DNA of 64,000 bases from Daejeonella sp. H1SJ63 (lineage in GTDB: Bacteria; Bacteroidota; Bacteroidia; Sphingobacteriales; Sphingobacteriaceae): positions 620,001 through 684,000 of the forward strand of contig NZ_JARKMZ010000028.1 of assembly GCF_029360775.1 (NCBI RefSeq). Direction: 5' to 3'. The notes under the pieces are model-generated. The model did not search any database, was not told the origin of the DNA, and saw only the letters and a program-made list of their open reading frames with translations. The first letter of the stretch is position 1; each line of letters begins with the position of its first letter. Position numbers and translations under genes: made by a program. This document shows, piece after piece, positions 27,001-34,966 of the stretch.

Positions 27001-27300
27001 ATGGCTATACTGATTACATCTGCTGCAGAATCAGCAGCATTCAGACTGGAGAGAATACTCTGCAAATCAGATGTTATATTTGCTGATCAGCAGCCTTTAC
27101 CTCTGCTTCCGGGTAGGCTATTTTTACAAATACCTTCACCCGATTCAGGCACCTTTACACACGAAATACTAAAGATTTGTATGGATTATGGGGTAAATGA
27201 GATTTATCCGCTGAAAGATGGAGAAATCAGGGAATTGTCAAATGCCCGTCAATTGTTTGAAGAATACGGAATAAAATTGATGATTCCTCCTTCGGAATAA
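27001..27300 (+). CDS. Small protein resembling an isolated pre-ATP-grasp domain
   Basis: This 99-residue protein starts 1 nt after the LolD-like stop, so it is translationally linked to it. The pattern MAILITSAAESAAFRL, then LKICMDYGVNEIYPLKDGEI, then ARQLFEEYGIKLMIP resembles the N-terminal (pre-ATP-grasp) domain of carbamoyl-phosphate-synthase-like ATP-grasp enzymes. The catalytic ATP-grasp part is absent, and nothing in the following 168 nt continues it in any frame. It could be a binding-only remnant or a small conserved family; the link to ATP-grasp enzymes is inference from pattern. Confidence 0.8.
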   Translation: MAILITSAAESAAFRLERILCKSDVIFADQQPLPLLPGRLFLQIPSPDSGTFTHEILKICMDYGVNEIYPLKDGEIRELSNARQLFEEYGIKLMIPPSE

Positions 27301-27468
27301 ATGGATTCGGTATTGATATTCTCTTAATTCTGCATTCAACTGCCCTTGTTTTGTAAAATGGAATAGTCTTTGCTGTACTATTTATTTACTGATTGCATAA
27401 TGCCTGGCAAAGGCGAAAAAAATTTATGATTTTAATCGATCTCCTTAACTCAAAATATAAGTCATTTC

Positions 27469-28092
27469 ATGTCTGAGATTTTTAAATATGCTGATATAGA
27501 CACAAAAAAGAAAGCTTTTGTTTTCGAACTCGACGATGTTTTATTTCCTGAAAAGGATTATATCCTCCAGGTTTATTATTTGTTTTCCAATTTCATTGAG
27601 TTCACAGAGGGATTTCCGCCAGCCGTAGATATGACAGAGTTTATGAAAAATACCTATTCACATCATGGTGATGACGGAATTTTTGATCGGGTGAAGGAAG
27701 CATTCGGAATTGATGAAAAGTACCGTGAAAACCTTGAAAGACTTTATTATACTGCCGTTCTTCCTTTAAAACTGTTATTATTTGATGATGTTTTAAAATT
27801 TTTGCAGGATATAGTGATAGACCGAAAACTGATTTTTATTCTAACGAATGGTAAACCTGAGGTACAGATCAATAAGATCAGGCAGACTGAATGGAATGGA
27901 CTGGAGCAATATCTTAAGGTTTATTATGCAGGGGAACTAAACCTGAAACCGGAACCTGATGCTTTATCGTATATTATGAAGGAATATAATCTTCATAGAG
28001 ACGAAGTGCTGATTGTTGGAGCCAATGAAACGGATAGTGAATTCGCTGTTTCTTGTGGTGTAGATTTTTTACATGTGAGCGAAATTATGTAA
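27469..28092 (+). CDS. HAD-like protein with degenerate catalytic motifs
   Basis: This 207-residue protein has the haloacid-dehalogenase fold layout. Motif I reads FVFELDDVLFPEKD, so the nucleophilic Asp of D-x-D is Glu. Motif II is intact (FILTNGKPE), and motif III supplies Lys in LNLKPEPDALSYIM. Motif IV reads VGANETDSEF, with Ala where the first metal-binding Asp of GD-x-x-x-D is expected. Loss of the nucleophile and one acidic ligand argues against ordinary phosphatase activity; a binding or regulatory role is possible. It is monocistronic. Confidence 0.88.
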   Translation: MSEIFKYADIDTKKKAFVFELDDVLFPEKDYILQVYYLFSNFIEFTEGFPPAVDMTEFMKNTYSHHGDDGIFDRVKEAFGIDEKYRENLERLYYTAVLPLKLLLFDDVLKFLQDIVIDRKLIFILTNGKPEVQINKIRQTEWNGLEQYLKVYYAGELNLKPEPDALSYIMKEYNLHRDEVLIVGANETDSEFAVSCGVDFLHVSEIM

Positions 28093-28140
28093 ATTAAATA
28101 TGCATTTATTGTAAATAATATTAATTACAAAGTTAATTAT

Positions 28141-29715
28141 ATGCTTAATAAGATAAAATTCAGAAATGCTGTTCTGATCTTGTTTACAGTTCTGTCTCTT
28201 GCCGTTTCCTGTAAAAAGGATCCTAAAGCAAGCAGCATCGGACCGGTAACAACAACACCTGTTGTTACCGGCAGCAGAGTGGAGTTAACAAAGGATTCTA
28301 TTTACCTGTATTCCAGGGAAACCTATTACTGGAATGATCAGATGCCTTCTTATGAAACCTTTAAACCAAGGAATTATGCTACTAATCTGGCATTACTTGA
28401 TGCGATAAGAGCGCTTCCGGGAACCGGTAAGCCGCTGATACCTTCTGCTTCTGATAATGTGCCAAGAGAAAAATATTCTTTTCTTGATGATGGCTCACTT
28501 GCAGCAGAGTTGGGTGGTGTAAGTGGTGATTTTGGATTTTCTGTCTTTTACAATAATTCTGATGATTTGCGTATTAAATATGTTTCTCCGGGTTCTCCGG
28601 CAGCTTCTGCGGGTTTAAAAAGAGGATATAAAATAATAAAAATAAACAACAGAACAGATTTAAGCAGTACAGTTGATGCTAATATTAGTTTTGTAAGTAA
28701 TGCTGTATTTGGAAGCGGTTCATCTGTTTCATTAACGGTAGTAAAACCCGATGCCACTGAGCAGTCGCTGAGCATATCAAGAGGAAATTATTCAAATAGT
28801 CCGATTTTTTTGTCCAAAATTTTTGAACGGGGAGGTAAGAAGATAGGATATATAGTTTACAATAGTTTCACAACGAATTCAAAAGATGCTTTGACAACGG
28901 TTATTACAGATCTGTACAGTAAAGGAGCTACAGAGCTTATCGTTGACTTAAGATATAACGGCGGAGGTTCTGTTTCAACTGCGGATGTATTGATTAATCT
29001 GATTTCACCAATCAGTATAGTACCCAATCAGCAGGTAATGTACACCACCTTCTGGACTAAAACGATGCAGGATGGCAATGCAAAAATACTGGCTCATCAG
29101 CCTTTATTGGATGCAAATGGCAAGCTTCAGACTTTTACTGGCGGAGTAAACGGGAAATATGCAACCTATGCCGATATCAATTATAAGCCTACTTATGATG
29201 CCGGAAATGTTGAGCTTTTTGAAAAGAAGGGTACTGCAGATTTTAAGAAAATATATTTCCTGGTTTTAAAAGGTACAGCATCAGCCAGCGAATTGGTTAT
29301 TAATAGTTTGAAAGGAGTTATGTCTTCTTCGGATATTAAACTGATTGGTCAGCAGACCTATGGAAAGCCGGTAGGTTTTTTTGGTATAGCGATCGATAAT
29401 CTTGACCTGTATGTTCCTCAGTTTGAGACAAAAAATCAAAAAAACGAAGGCGGATATTATAATGGTATGGCGGTTGATTACCCAGTTAACGATGATGTGA
29501 CCAAAGATTTTGGCGATCCTTCTGAAAAGCTTCTGGCTGCAGCACTGAATTACTCTGAAAAAGGGACTTTTGCTGTTTCCAATATTCCCAATACCATCAG
29601 CAGTATCAGTGGTATGTCAGTAAGCGAAACTATCCGTTTGAATGAGGTTTTGGATAAAACCGTGTTTAAGGGGATGCTTCTTGATAAGCCGATGAGATTA
29701 AAGAAGAAAGAATAG
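28141..29715 (+). CDS. S41-family lipoprotein peptidase with PDZ domain
   Basis: This 524-residue protein is exported as a lipoprotein: the signal ends FTVLSLAVSC with Cys at about residue 21. A PDZ domain covers about 120-205 (IKYVSPGSPAASAGLKRGYKI). The tail-specific protease domain follows: ELIVDLRYNGGGSVSTADVL, then KGTASASELVINSL with candidate catalytic Ser 381 or 383, and Lys 409 in QTYGKPVG. It probably degrades or processes proteins at the outer membrane or in the periplasm. A terminator hairpin lies just downstream. Confidence 0.93.
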   Translation: MLNKIKFRNAVLILFTVLSLAVSCKKDPKASSIGPVTTTPVVTGSRVELTKDSIYLYSRETYYWNDQMPSYETFKPRNYATNLALLDAIRALPGTGKPLIPSASDNVPREKYSFLDDGSLAAELGGVSGDFGFSVFYNNSDDLRIKYVSPGSPAASAGLKRGYKIIKINNRTDLSSTVDANISFVSNAVFGSGSSVSLTVVKPDATEQSLSISRGNYSNSPIFLSKIFERGGKKIGYIVYNSFTTNSKDALTTVITDLYSKGATELIVDLRYNGGGSVSTADVLINLISPISIVPNQQVMYTTFWTKTMQDGNAKILAHQPLLDANGKLQTFTGGVNGKYATYADINYKPTYDAGNVELFEKKGTADFKKIYFLVLKGTASASELVINSLKGVMSSSDIKLIGQQTYGKPVGFFGIAIDNLDLYVPQFETKNQKNEGGYYNGMAVDYPVNDDVTKDFGDPSEKLLAAALNYSEKGTFAVSNIPNTISSISGMSVSETIRLNEVLDKTVFKGMLLDKPMRLKKKE

Positions 29716-29734
29716 TTTTTATTTTGTCATAAAT

Positions 29735-29761
29735 AAGAACACCGGGAGATCCGGTGTTCTT
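29735..29761 (+). terminator. Terminator after the S41 peptidase gene
   Basis: AAGAACACCGG (29735-29745) and CCGGTGTTCTT (29751-29761) form an 11-bp perfect stem with a 5-nt loop, followed by a short T-rich stretch. Confidence 0.8.
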
Positions 29762-29769
29762 TATTTCAA

Positions 29770-29796
29770 AATTATCTACTAATTTAGTAGATAATT
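29770..29796. promoter_or_regulatory. 27-bp perfect palindrome upstream of the peroxiredoxin gene
   Basis: AATTATCTACTAA (29770-29782), one central T, then TTAGTAGATAATT (29784-29796) is a perfect 13-1-13 palindrome. It lies 29 nt before the peroxiredoxin ATG and after the S41 terminator, so it belongs to the peroxiredoxin promoter region. A further half-site copy ATTATCTA is at 29806-29813. A dimeric redox or metal regulator is the obvious candidate; I cannot assign one. Confidence 0.55.
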
Positions 29797-29825
29797 AATT
29801 TTTCTATTATCTAATTATATATACT

Positions 29826-30461
29826 ATGAGTTTAAGACTGGGCGATTTAGCCCCAAATTTTAAAGCAAAGACATCTCAGGGAGAGATCAGTTTTTATGAT
29901 TACCTGGGCGACAGCTGGGCTGTATTGTTTTCACATCCGGCTGATTATACACCTGTTTGTACTACAGAACTGGGTAAGACTGCATCACTGAAAAATGAAT
30001 TTGATAAGAGAAATGTAAAAGTTCTGGCATTAAGTGTTGATTCTGTAGAATCGCATAAAGGCTGGATCAATGATATCAATGAAACACAGAATGTGGAAGT
30101 AAATTTTCCGATCATTGCTGATGAGAACCGTGAAATTGCAGAAATGTATGGTATGATGCATCCAAATGCATCTGAGACATTTACAGTGCGTTCATTGTTT
30201 ATTATAGACCCTGATAAAAAGATTAAATTAATGATCACTTATCCTGCCTCTACCGGACGTAATTTCCAGGAAATATTAAGGGTGATTGATTCCTTGCAGT
30301 TAACTGCTAATTATAGTGTAGCAACTCCTGCCGACTGGAAAGAGGGAGAGGATGTTGTGGTAGTTCCTGCAATTAAGACGGAAGATATCCCTGCAAAGTT
30401 CCCTAAAGGGCATCGTGTGATTAAACCATATCTGCGAATGACACCCCAGCCAAACAAATAG
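29826..30461 (+). CDS. 1-Cys peroxiredoxin (Prx6 type)
   Basis: This 211-residue thiol peroxidase reduces hydrogen peroxide and organic hydroperoxides. The peroxidatic Cys is C45 in HPADYTPVCTTELG. No other cysteine is present, so it is a 1-Cys enzyme that needs an external thiol for resolution. The C-terminal extension (VVVPAIKTEDIPAKFPKG and onward) is typical of the Prx6 subfamily. It is monocistronic, and the long palindrome just upstream is a candidate control site. Confidence 0.96.
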   Translation: MSLRLGDLAPNFKAKTSQGEISFYDYLGDSWAVLFSHPADYTPVCTTELGKTASLKNEFDKRNVKVLALSVDSVESHKGWINDINETQNVEVNFPIIADENREIAEMYGMMHPNASETFTVRSLFIIDPDKKIKLMITYPASTGRNFQEILRVIDSLQLTANYSVATPADWKEGEDVVVVPAIKTEDIPAKFPKGHRVIKPYLRMTPQPNK

Positions 30462-30578
30462 GATTTTTTTGCAGTGATTGATAAATGAATTCATTTTTTT
30501 TATATTTAGTTATTAATCATCGTTGAAATGCTCTTAAACCAGACAGATCAATGAGGGCAAATTTTTAAGAATATTTTT

Positions 30579-30776
30579 ATGAAAACTGGAAAAGTAAAAT
30601 GGTTTAATACCCAAAAAGGTTACGGATTTATCATTCAGGAAGATGGTAAAGAGATTTTTGTTCATTTTAAAGACATAGATGGAGGAGCAAATGCGATCCG
30701 TGAAAATGATGAGGTTGAATTTGAAGTTGAAGAGGGAAGAAAAGGGCTTCAGGCTGTTCGGGTGAAAAAGATATAA
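30579..30776 (+). CDS. Cold-shock domain protein (CspA family)
   Basis: This 65-residue single-domain RNA chaperone has RNP1 (KGYGFI) at residues 13-18 and RNP2 (EIFVHF) at about 25-30. Proteins of this family bind single-stranded nucleic acid and unfold mRNA structures. The leader is long (about 117 nt from the previous gene) and AT-rich, which is usual for csp genes, but no specific cold-shock element could be identified. A strong hairpin follows the stop. Confidence 0.96.
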   Translation: MKTGKVKWFNTQKGYGFIIQEDGKEIFVHFKDIDGGANAIRENDEVEFEVEEGRKGLQAVRVKKI

Positions 30777-30798
30777 ATTATAAATTTCATAAATTATT

Positions 30799-30829
30799 AA
30801 AAGATCCGGGTCAATAGCCCGGATCTTTT
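30799..30829. terminator. Bidirectional terminator between csp and the methyltransferase gene
   Basis: AAAAGATCCGGG (30799-30810) pairs with CCCGGATCTTTT (30818-30829) around a 7-nt loop. It serves the csp transcript and probably the convergent lysC-methyltransferase operon. Confidence 0.85.
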
Positions 30830-30837
30830 GTTTTAAA

Positions 30838-32037
30838 TTAAATTATGTTGTTCTGATTTAATATGCGCGTGCACTGAATTACAATTCTGTTATTATCCGG
30901 ACCGGTACAAAAAAGAATATATTCATCGCCTCCATCATTGATTTTTAATTTTTTCTTCAGTTCTTCGGGATTAGAGGGGAAATTCCGGGTAATAATATTG
31001 GCTTTTCGGATTGAATTTTCTTTGATGAACCTGCCATACTCCCAGACATTTTTCAGTTTAAATATCCTGCCCGGAAATGATCTGTTTAATTCGGCAGAGG
31101 TATATAAATGGGTATGCTGATGGATTTTAAACAAAGCAAAATCACGTGTAATCAGCTTGAAACATCCGGCTTTAAGCAGGGCTACATCTGGTTCATAGAC
31201 ATATTCCAGAGGCCTGGAATATTGTCTGATCTCATAATTTTTTTCATCACTGATTCTGAATGAATAGGTACTACCTTCATAAGTCGCCGGAAAAGAGCAG
31301 GTAATTATCGGGTCAGCTGAGGTTTCACCATTATTAATTAAAAAGAGTAATTCCTTACACTCATTTCTAATGCTGATCACGTGTACACTACTAACAGCCT
31401 TTAATTCATGTATGCCAGATTGAATATCCAGCAGGGGAGCGGTTTTGATCATCAATAGACGGCAACGCTCTGATAATAATTGCAGATTACTGATAACATC
31501 AGGTTCACAATCTTTAAGTAGAAATACTTTTTTATTTGCGATTCTGCGCGAGGGATCAATATAAATCGTATCGAATTGGTGTTTATTTGTTCTTAGATAA
31601 GCTATACCATCTGTATTGAGATAATTAATCTTTACACCAAGTTTTTTAGAATTATGTTTTGATATTTCCGATAATTCGGGGTTTATTTCGCAATGGCTCA
31701 CATTCCCGGCCTTTAGTGCAAAATAATAAGAATCAACTCCAAACCCTCCGGTCAGATCAATGATATCTTCGCCATTAATTAAATCAGCTTTGTAAGCAGC
31801 AGCCAGTTCTGATGAGCATTGTTCAATGGCCAGCTTCGGTGGATAGTAAATTCCTTTGGTTTTAAACCAGGTAGGCAGTTTGTTTTCACAGCGCTTTTTA
31901 CTATCAATTTGTACTGCCAGCTCTGTTGAACTAACTGATGCAAAAGGACTTTTCCTGAGACTCAGTTTAGGTATATCAGTATCTAAATTATCATTGATAA
32001 AGTTCTGTATTTCAGTATTTAGAATAGATTTATTCAA
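30838..32037 (-). CDS. Class I SAM-dependent methyltransferase with THUMP-like domain
   Basis: This 399-residue protein has an N-terminal segment of about 80 residues, then a Rossmann methyltransferase core: motif I DLTGGFGVDSYYFALKAG and acidic loop HCEINPELSEISKHN, then TIYIDPSRRIANKKVFLLKD, where DPSRR is typical of this family. The C-terminal part matches the THUMP-like domain of Bacteroidetes proteins. An RNA substrate is likely but unknown. The start is a TTG (32035-32037) 4 nt after the lysC stop; no in-frame ATG precedes the conserved region. It is the last gene of the yggS-GNAT-lysC operon. Confidence 0.9.
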   Translation of the reverse strand: MNKSILNTEIQNFINDNLDTDIPKLSLRKSPFASVSSTELAVQIDSKKRCENKLPTWFKTKGIYYPPKLAIEQCSSELAAAYKADLINGEDIIDLTGGFGVDSYYFALKAGNVSHCEINPELSEISKHNSKKLGVKINYLNTDGIAYLRTNKHQFDTIYIDPSRRIANKKVFLLKDCEPDVISNLQLLSERCRLLMIKTAPLLDIQSGIHELKAVSSVHVISIRNECKELLFLINNGETSADPIITCSFPATYEGSTYSFRISDEKNYEIRQYSRPLEYVYEPDVALLKAGCFKLITRDFALFKIHQHTHLYTSAELNRSFPGRIFKLKNVWEYGRFIKENSIRKANIITRNFPSNPEELKKKLKINDGGDEYILFCTGPDNNRIVIQCTRILNQNNII

Positions 32038-32041
32038 AGTC

Positions 32042-33298
32042 TTACTGTAGTATGAATTGTGCTTTATTCTTACTGAACTGTTCCATCAATACTGATTTTC
32101 CTGAAATGTAAGAGTCAATATCCCGGGGGTTGAAATGCAGAATCGTCAATAAAGACAAGCCCTGAATATCAGAAAATTCGAACATCTCACTTAACTGATC
32201 AGTCAATTTTTTCAATTTAATCTCATCCTTATCCAGGCTGAGTGAAACACTTAAAGCAGACAATTGTATCATATTTTGCTTAATATGAGCATCTGCAAGT
32301 CCTTTTAATAAAATACTTAACAAAGTTTCATCCATGTAAGAGAAGTCCTTCGTCGATACGGTAAGTAAAGTTTGATTTTTTTTAACAATAATTGCCGGGA
32401 TATCAGTATTTAATTCTGTAGTTCCATCTATTCTTGTTCCTGATTCATCCGGACTGAGAAAGGGCTTTACATATAATGGAATATCCGAATTCTGTAATGG
32501 TTTGACTGTTTTGGGGTGGATGATATTGGCACCATAATATGCCAGCTCGAGTGCCTCTGAATATGGTAATCTCTCATATTTTTGTGCATTTCCGAATAAT
32601 GCAGGATCTGCATTCATAATGCCCGGAACATCTTTCCAGACGGTTAGTGATTCAGCGCCAAGACATGAAGCAAATACAGCTGCTGAATAATCAGAGCCTT
32701 CCCTTCCAAGTGTGGTGGTAAAGTTTTCTGATGTTCCACCAATAAAGCCCTGAGAAATAATGATATTTTGTCCGGGTATATCTTTTAACCTTGAAATCGA
32801 TGTTTTTGTTTTAGCCCAGTCGATTGCACCTTCCTTGTAAGTGTTATCAGTATGAATGTAGCTTCTTGCATCGATCCATTTATTATCCAGGCCACATTCT
32901 TTAAGATAGGCTGAAATAATTTTGCTCGAAAGCAATTCACCAACAGAAACAATCTGATCATAGCTGAAATCATGGTCCGGATGTGGTTCATCATCCAGCA
33001 TCCATTCAATTTCAATGAAAGTATTGGCAATTTCATCAAAAACAGGATGGTGTTCAGTGCCGAAAAGCTCCTTCATTACACCTTCATGGTAATTTTTTAT
33101 TCCGCTTAGCAGCTGAAATGTATCATCATGTGCATTGTTGTAAGCATTACTGAGTGCTTCAAGGGCGTCGGTTGTTTTGCCCATAGCTGATACCACGATC
33201 AGGATCTGATCATCCTTGCCCTGCTTAATAATCTTAACAAGCTGCTTAATGTTTGCTGCACTGGATACAGAAAAACCACCAAATTTAAATACCTTCAT
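32042..33298 (-). CDS. lysC: Aspartate kinase, monofunctional (LysC)
   Basis: This 418-residue enzyme phosphorylates aspartate, the first step towards lysine, methionine, threonine and diaminopimelate. The N-terminal motif is MKVFKFGGFSV, where the usual KFGGTSV carries Phe instead of Thr; the effect is unknown. The catalytic domain has GFIGGTSENFTTTLGREGSDYSAA and VWKDVPGIMNADP. The C-terminal ACT region begins near residue 310. No riboswitch lies upstream, since the GNAT gene is only 17 nt away. Confidence 0.95.
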   Translation of the reverse strand: MKVFKFGGFSVSSAANIKQLVKIIKQGKDDQILIVVSAMGKTTDALEALSNAYNNAHDDTFQLLSGIKNYHEGVMKELFGTEHHPVFDEIANTFIEIEWMLDDEPHPDHDFSYDQIVSVGELLSSKIISAYLKECGLDNKWIDARSYIHTDNTYKEGAIDWAKTKTSISRLKDIPGQNIIISQGFIGGTSENFTTTLGREGSDYSAAVFASCLGAESLTVWKDVPGIMNADPALFGNAQKYERLPYSEALELAYYGANIIHPKTVKPLQNSDIPLYVKPFLSPDESGTRIDGTTELNTDIPAIIVKKNQTLLTVSTKDFSYMDETLLSILLKGLADAHIKQNMIQLSALSVSLSLDKDEIKLKKLTDQLSEMFEFSDIQGLSLLTILHFNPRDIDSYISGKSVLMEQFSKNKAQFILQ

Positions 33299-33315
33299 CT
33301 ATGCGCTGTTCTTTA

Positions 33316-33783
33316 TTATAATGCCTTTAACTGATCTTCAGAAAGGGAAACATTGATCCAACCGGCATCAAAATCTGAACCGTATTTTTTATAAAAATTT
33401 ATTGCGGGTTCATTCCAGTCAAGTACCTGCCAGGTCATGCCTCTGAAGCCCTTTTCGAGTGATTCCTCTATTAATCTGTCAAAAATTAGCTTTCCGATTC
33501 CCTTTCCGCGCATTTCCTCAGTAACCAGAAGATCTTCAAGGTACATCCGGCATCCCTTCCATGTTGAGTAGCGGATATAGTATAATCCAAACCCCTGTAC
33601 TTTGCCTTCTGCTTCTGCTACGAATGCTTTCCATACAGGTTTATCGCCGAACCCGGCATCTTCAAATTCTTTTAGAGTCACGGTCACTTCGTCCGGAGCT
33701 TTTTCATAAACGGCAAGTTCCTGTATTAACTCCAGTAACCTTAGACAATCTGATTTTATTGCCGTTCTTATTGTTATGTCCAT
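33316..33783 (-). CDS. GNAT N-acetyltransferase of the SSAT/thialysine type
   Basis: This 155-residue acetyltransferase resembles spermidine/spermine and thialysine N-acetyltransferases: IRTAIKSDCLRLLELIQELA at the start, YLEDLLVTEEMRGKGIGKLIF for acetyl-CoA binding (RGKGIG loop), and WNEPAINFYKKYG near the end. The likely substrate is a small amine or a lysine analogue. It is 24 nt after yggS and 17 nt before lysC, which may hint at lysine-related chemistry, but this is inference. Confidence 0.9.
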   Translation of the reverse strand: MDITIRTAIKSDCLRLLELIQELAVYEKAPDEVTVTLKEFEDAGFGDKPVWKAFVAEAEGKVQGFGLYYIRYSTWKGCRMYLEDLLVTEEMRGKGIGKLIFDRLIEESLEKGFRGMTWQVLDWNEPAINFYKKYGSDFDAGWINVSLSEDQLKAL

Positions 33784-33807
33784 TCTATTGTAAAAATATG
33801 GGGATTG

Positions 33808-34488
33808 TTATTTTGATTTAGCAGTCCTGGTACCAAATATGGTGCTACCCAGTCTGATCATTGTGCTTCCTTTATCAATAGCCAGTTTATAATCACCCGA
33901 CATGCCCATTGAGATCTCCTTAAAGGCAGGATCTTTTCTGAAGAAGGTATCTTTTAATCCCTGGAAAAACATTTTCAGTTCATAAAACTCTTCGGCTGTA
34001 ACTTTTGGATTATCGGTCAGGGTAGCAATTCCCATGACCCCACAAATACGAATGTTTTTCAGTTCTGCAAATTCTTCCGATCGCAGTAATTCAATAGCCT
34101 CAGAAAGGTCCATGCCGAATTTAGTATCTTCATCAGCGATCTCAAGTTGTAAAAGGCAATCAATTACACGATTATGCTTTAAAGCCTGTTTATTGATCTC
34201 CTGAAGAAGTTTCAAACTATCAACTGAATGAATCATACTGATAAAGCCGGCAATGTATTTTACTTTATTGGTCTGCAGGTGACCGATAAGATGCCACTCA
34301 ATATCTTCGGGTAGCTTTTCCTGCTTTTCAACAAGCTCCTGCACCATGTTTTCGCCAAATACCCTTTGTCCGGCATCATATGCTTCCTGAATACTTTCAA
34401 GAGGTTTGGTTTTGGAAACTGCGATCAGCTTAACACCGCCATTACCAATCTCTTTCTTTATCGCTGATATATTAGCTGCAATGCTCAT
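33808..34488 (-). CDS. yggS: YggS/PROSC-family pyridoxal phosphate homeostasis protein
   Basis: This 226-residue PLP-binding protein has the family features VKLIAVSKTKPLESI (PLP-binding Lys), GENMVQELVEKQ, WHLIGHLQTNKVKY and FKEISMGMSGDYKLAI. Members keep free PLP in balance and affect amino-acid metabolism; they have no known catalytic activity. It is the first gene of the minus-strand operon with the GNAT, lysC and methyltransferase genes. Confidence 0.96.
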   Translation of the reverse strand: MSIAANISAIKKEIGNGGVKLIAVSKTKPLESIQEAYDAGQRVFGENMVQELVEKQEKLPEDIEWHLIGHLQTNKVKYIAGFISMIHSVDSLKLLQEINKQALKHNRVIDCLLQLEIADEDTKFGMDLSEAIELLRSEEFAELKNIRICGVMGIATLTDNPKVTAEEFYELKMFFQGLKDTFFRKDPAFKEISMGMSGDYKLAIDKGSTMIRLGSTIFGTRTAKSK

Positions 34489-34495
34489 TTATCTG

Positions 34496-34503
34496 TATTT
34501 TTG
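34496..34503 (+). promoter_or_regulatory. -7 promoter element for the DUF4296-mutS2 unit
   Basis: TATTTTTG is a perfect TAnnTTTG match 43 nt upstream of the DUF4296 start codon. Confidence 0.45.
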
Positions 34504-34546
34504 AATCAAAATTTGAAAGTTTAAACCTACGGGATACTCCAGTAAT

Positions 34547-34966
34547 ATGCAACAGAATAATCATAATCAGCATGGGATCTTTTCTTTCATTAAAACCAGG
34601 GCAATTAAACTTACGATGGTCTTTTTACTGGTGATTACGGCTTGTTCTGAAAATAACAAACCTGCCAATATTCTTGAAGAACAAAAAATGGTCAGTATTA
34701 TGACAGATCTTCACATCATGGACGGATATATGTCGTCGCTGATGTATAACGACTCTGTCAGGATAAAGGGTAAGAATTTTTATGCGACTATTTATGATAA
34801 GCATAAAGTTACTCCGGCTGAATATGAGAAAAGTCTGAAATATTATAGTATGAATCCGGTGCTTCTGGATAGTATGTATTCAAAGGTTGAACTGATATTG
34901 GCGGCTAAAGAGCACAAATTAAATAAGGAATTGATCAGCAAACCCAATAAGCCTTTAAAGGAATAA
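34547..34966 (+). CDS. DUF4296 family lipoprotein
   Basis: This 139-residue predicted lipoprotein has a short polar N-terminus, a hydrophobic stretch (LTMVFLLVITAC) and a lipobox Cys at about residue 33. The mature part is helical and shows the DUF4296 pattern (EQKMVSIMTDLHIMDGYM, then YDKHKVTPAEYEKSLKYY). Function is unknown; the family is restricted to Bacteroidetes. It overlaps the mutS2 start by one base (TAATG). Confidence 0.88.
   Translation: MQQNNHNQHGIFSFIKTRAIKLTMVFLLVITACSENNKPANILEEQKMVSIMTDLHIMDGYMSSLMYNDSVRIKGKNFYATIYDKHKVTPAEYEKSLKYYSMNPVLLDSMYSKVELILAAKEHKLNKELISKPNKPLKE

Noticed and set aside
30484-30497. 14-bp palindrome AAATGAATTCATTT after the peroxiredoxin gene
   Set aside because: Short, AT-rich and without room for a loop; followed by T-rich sequence but too weak to call a terminator or operator with confidence.
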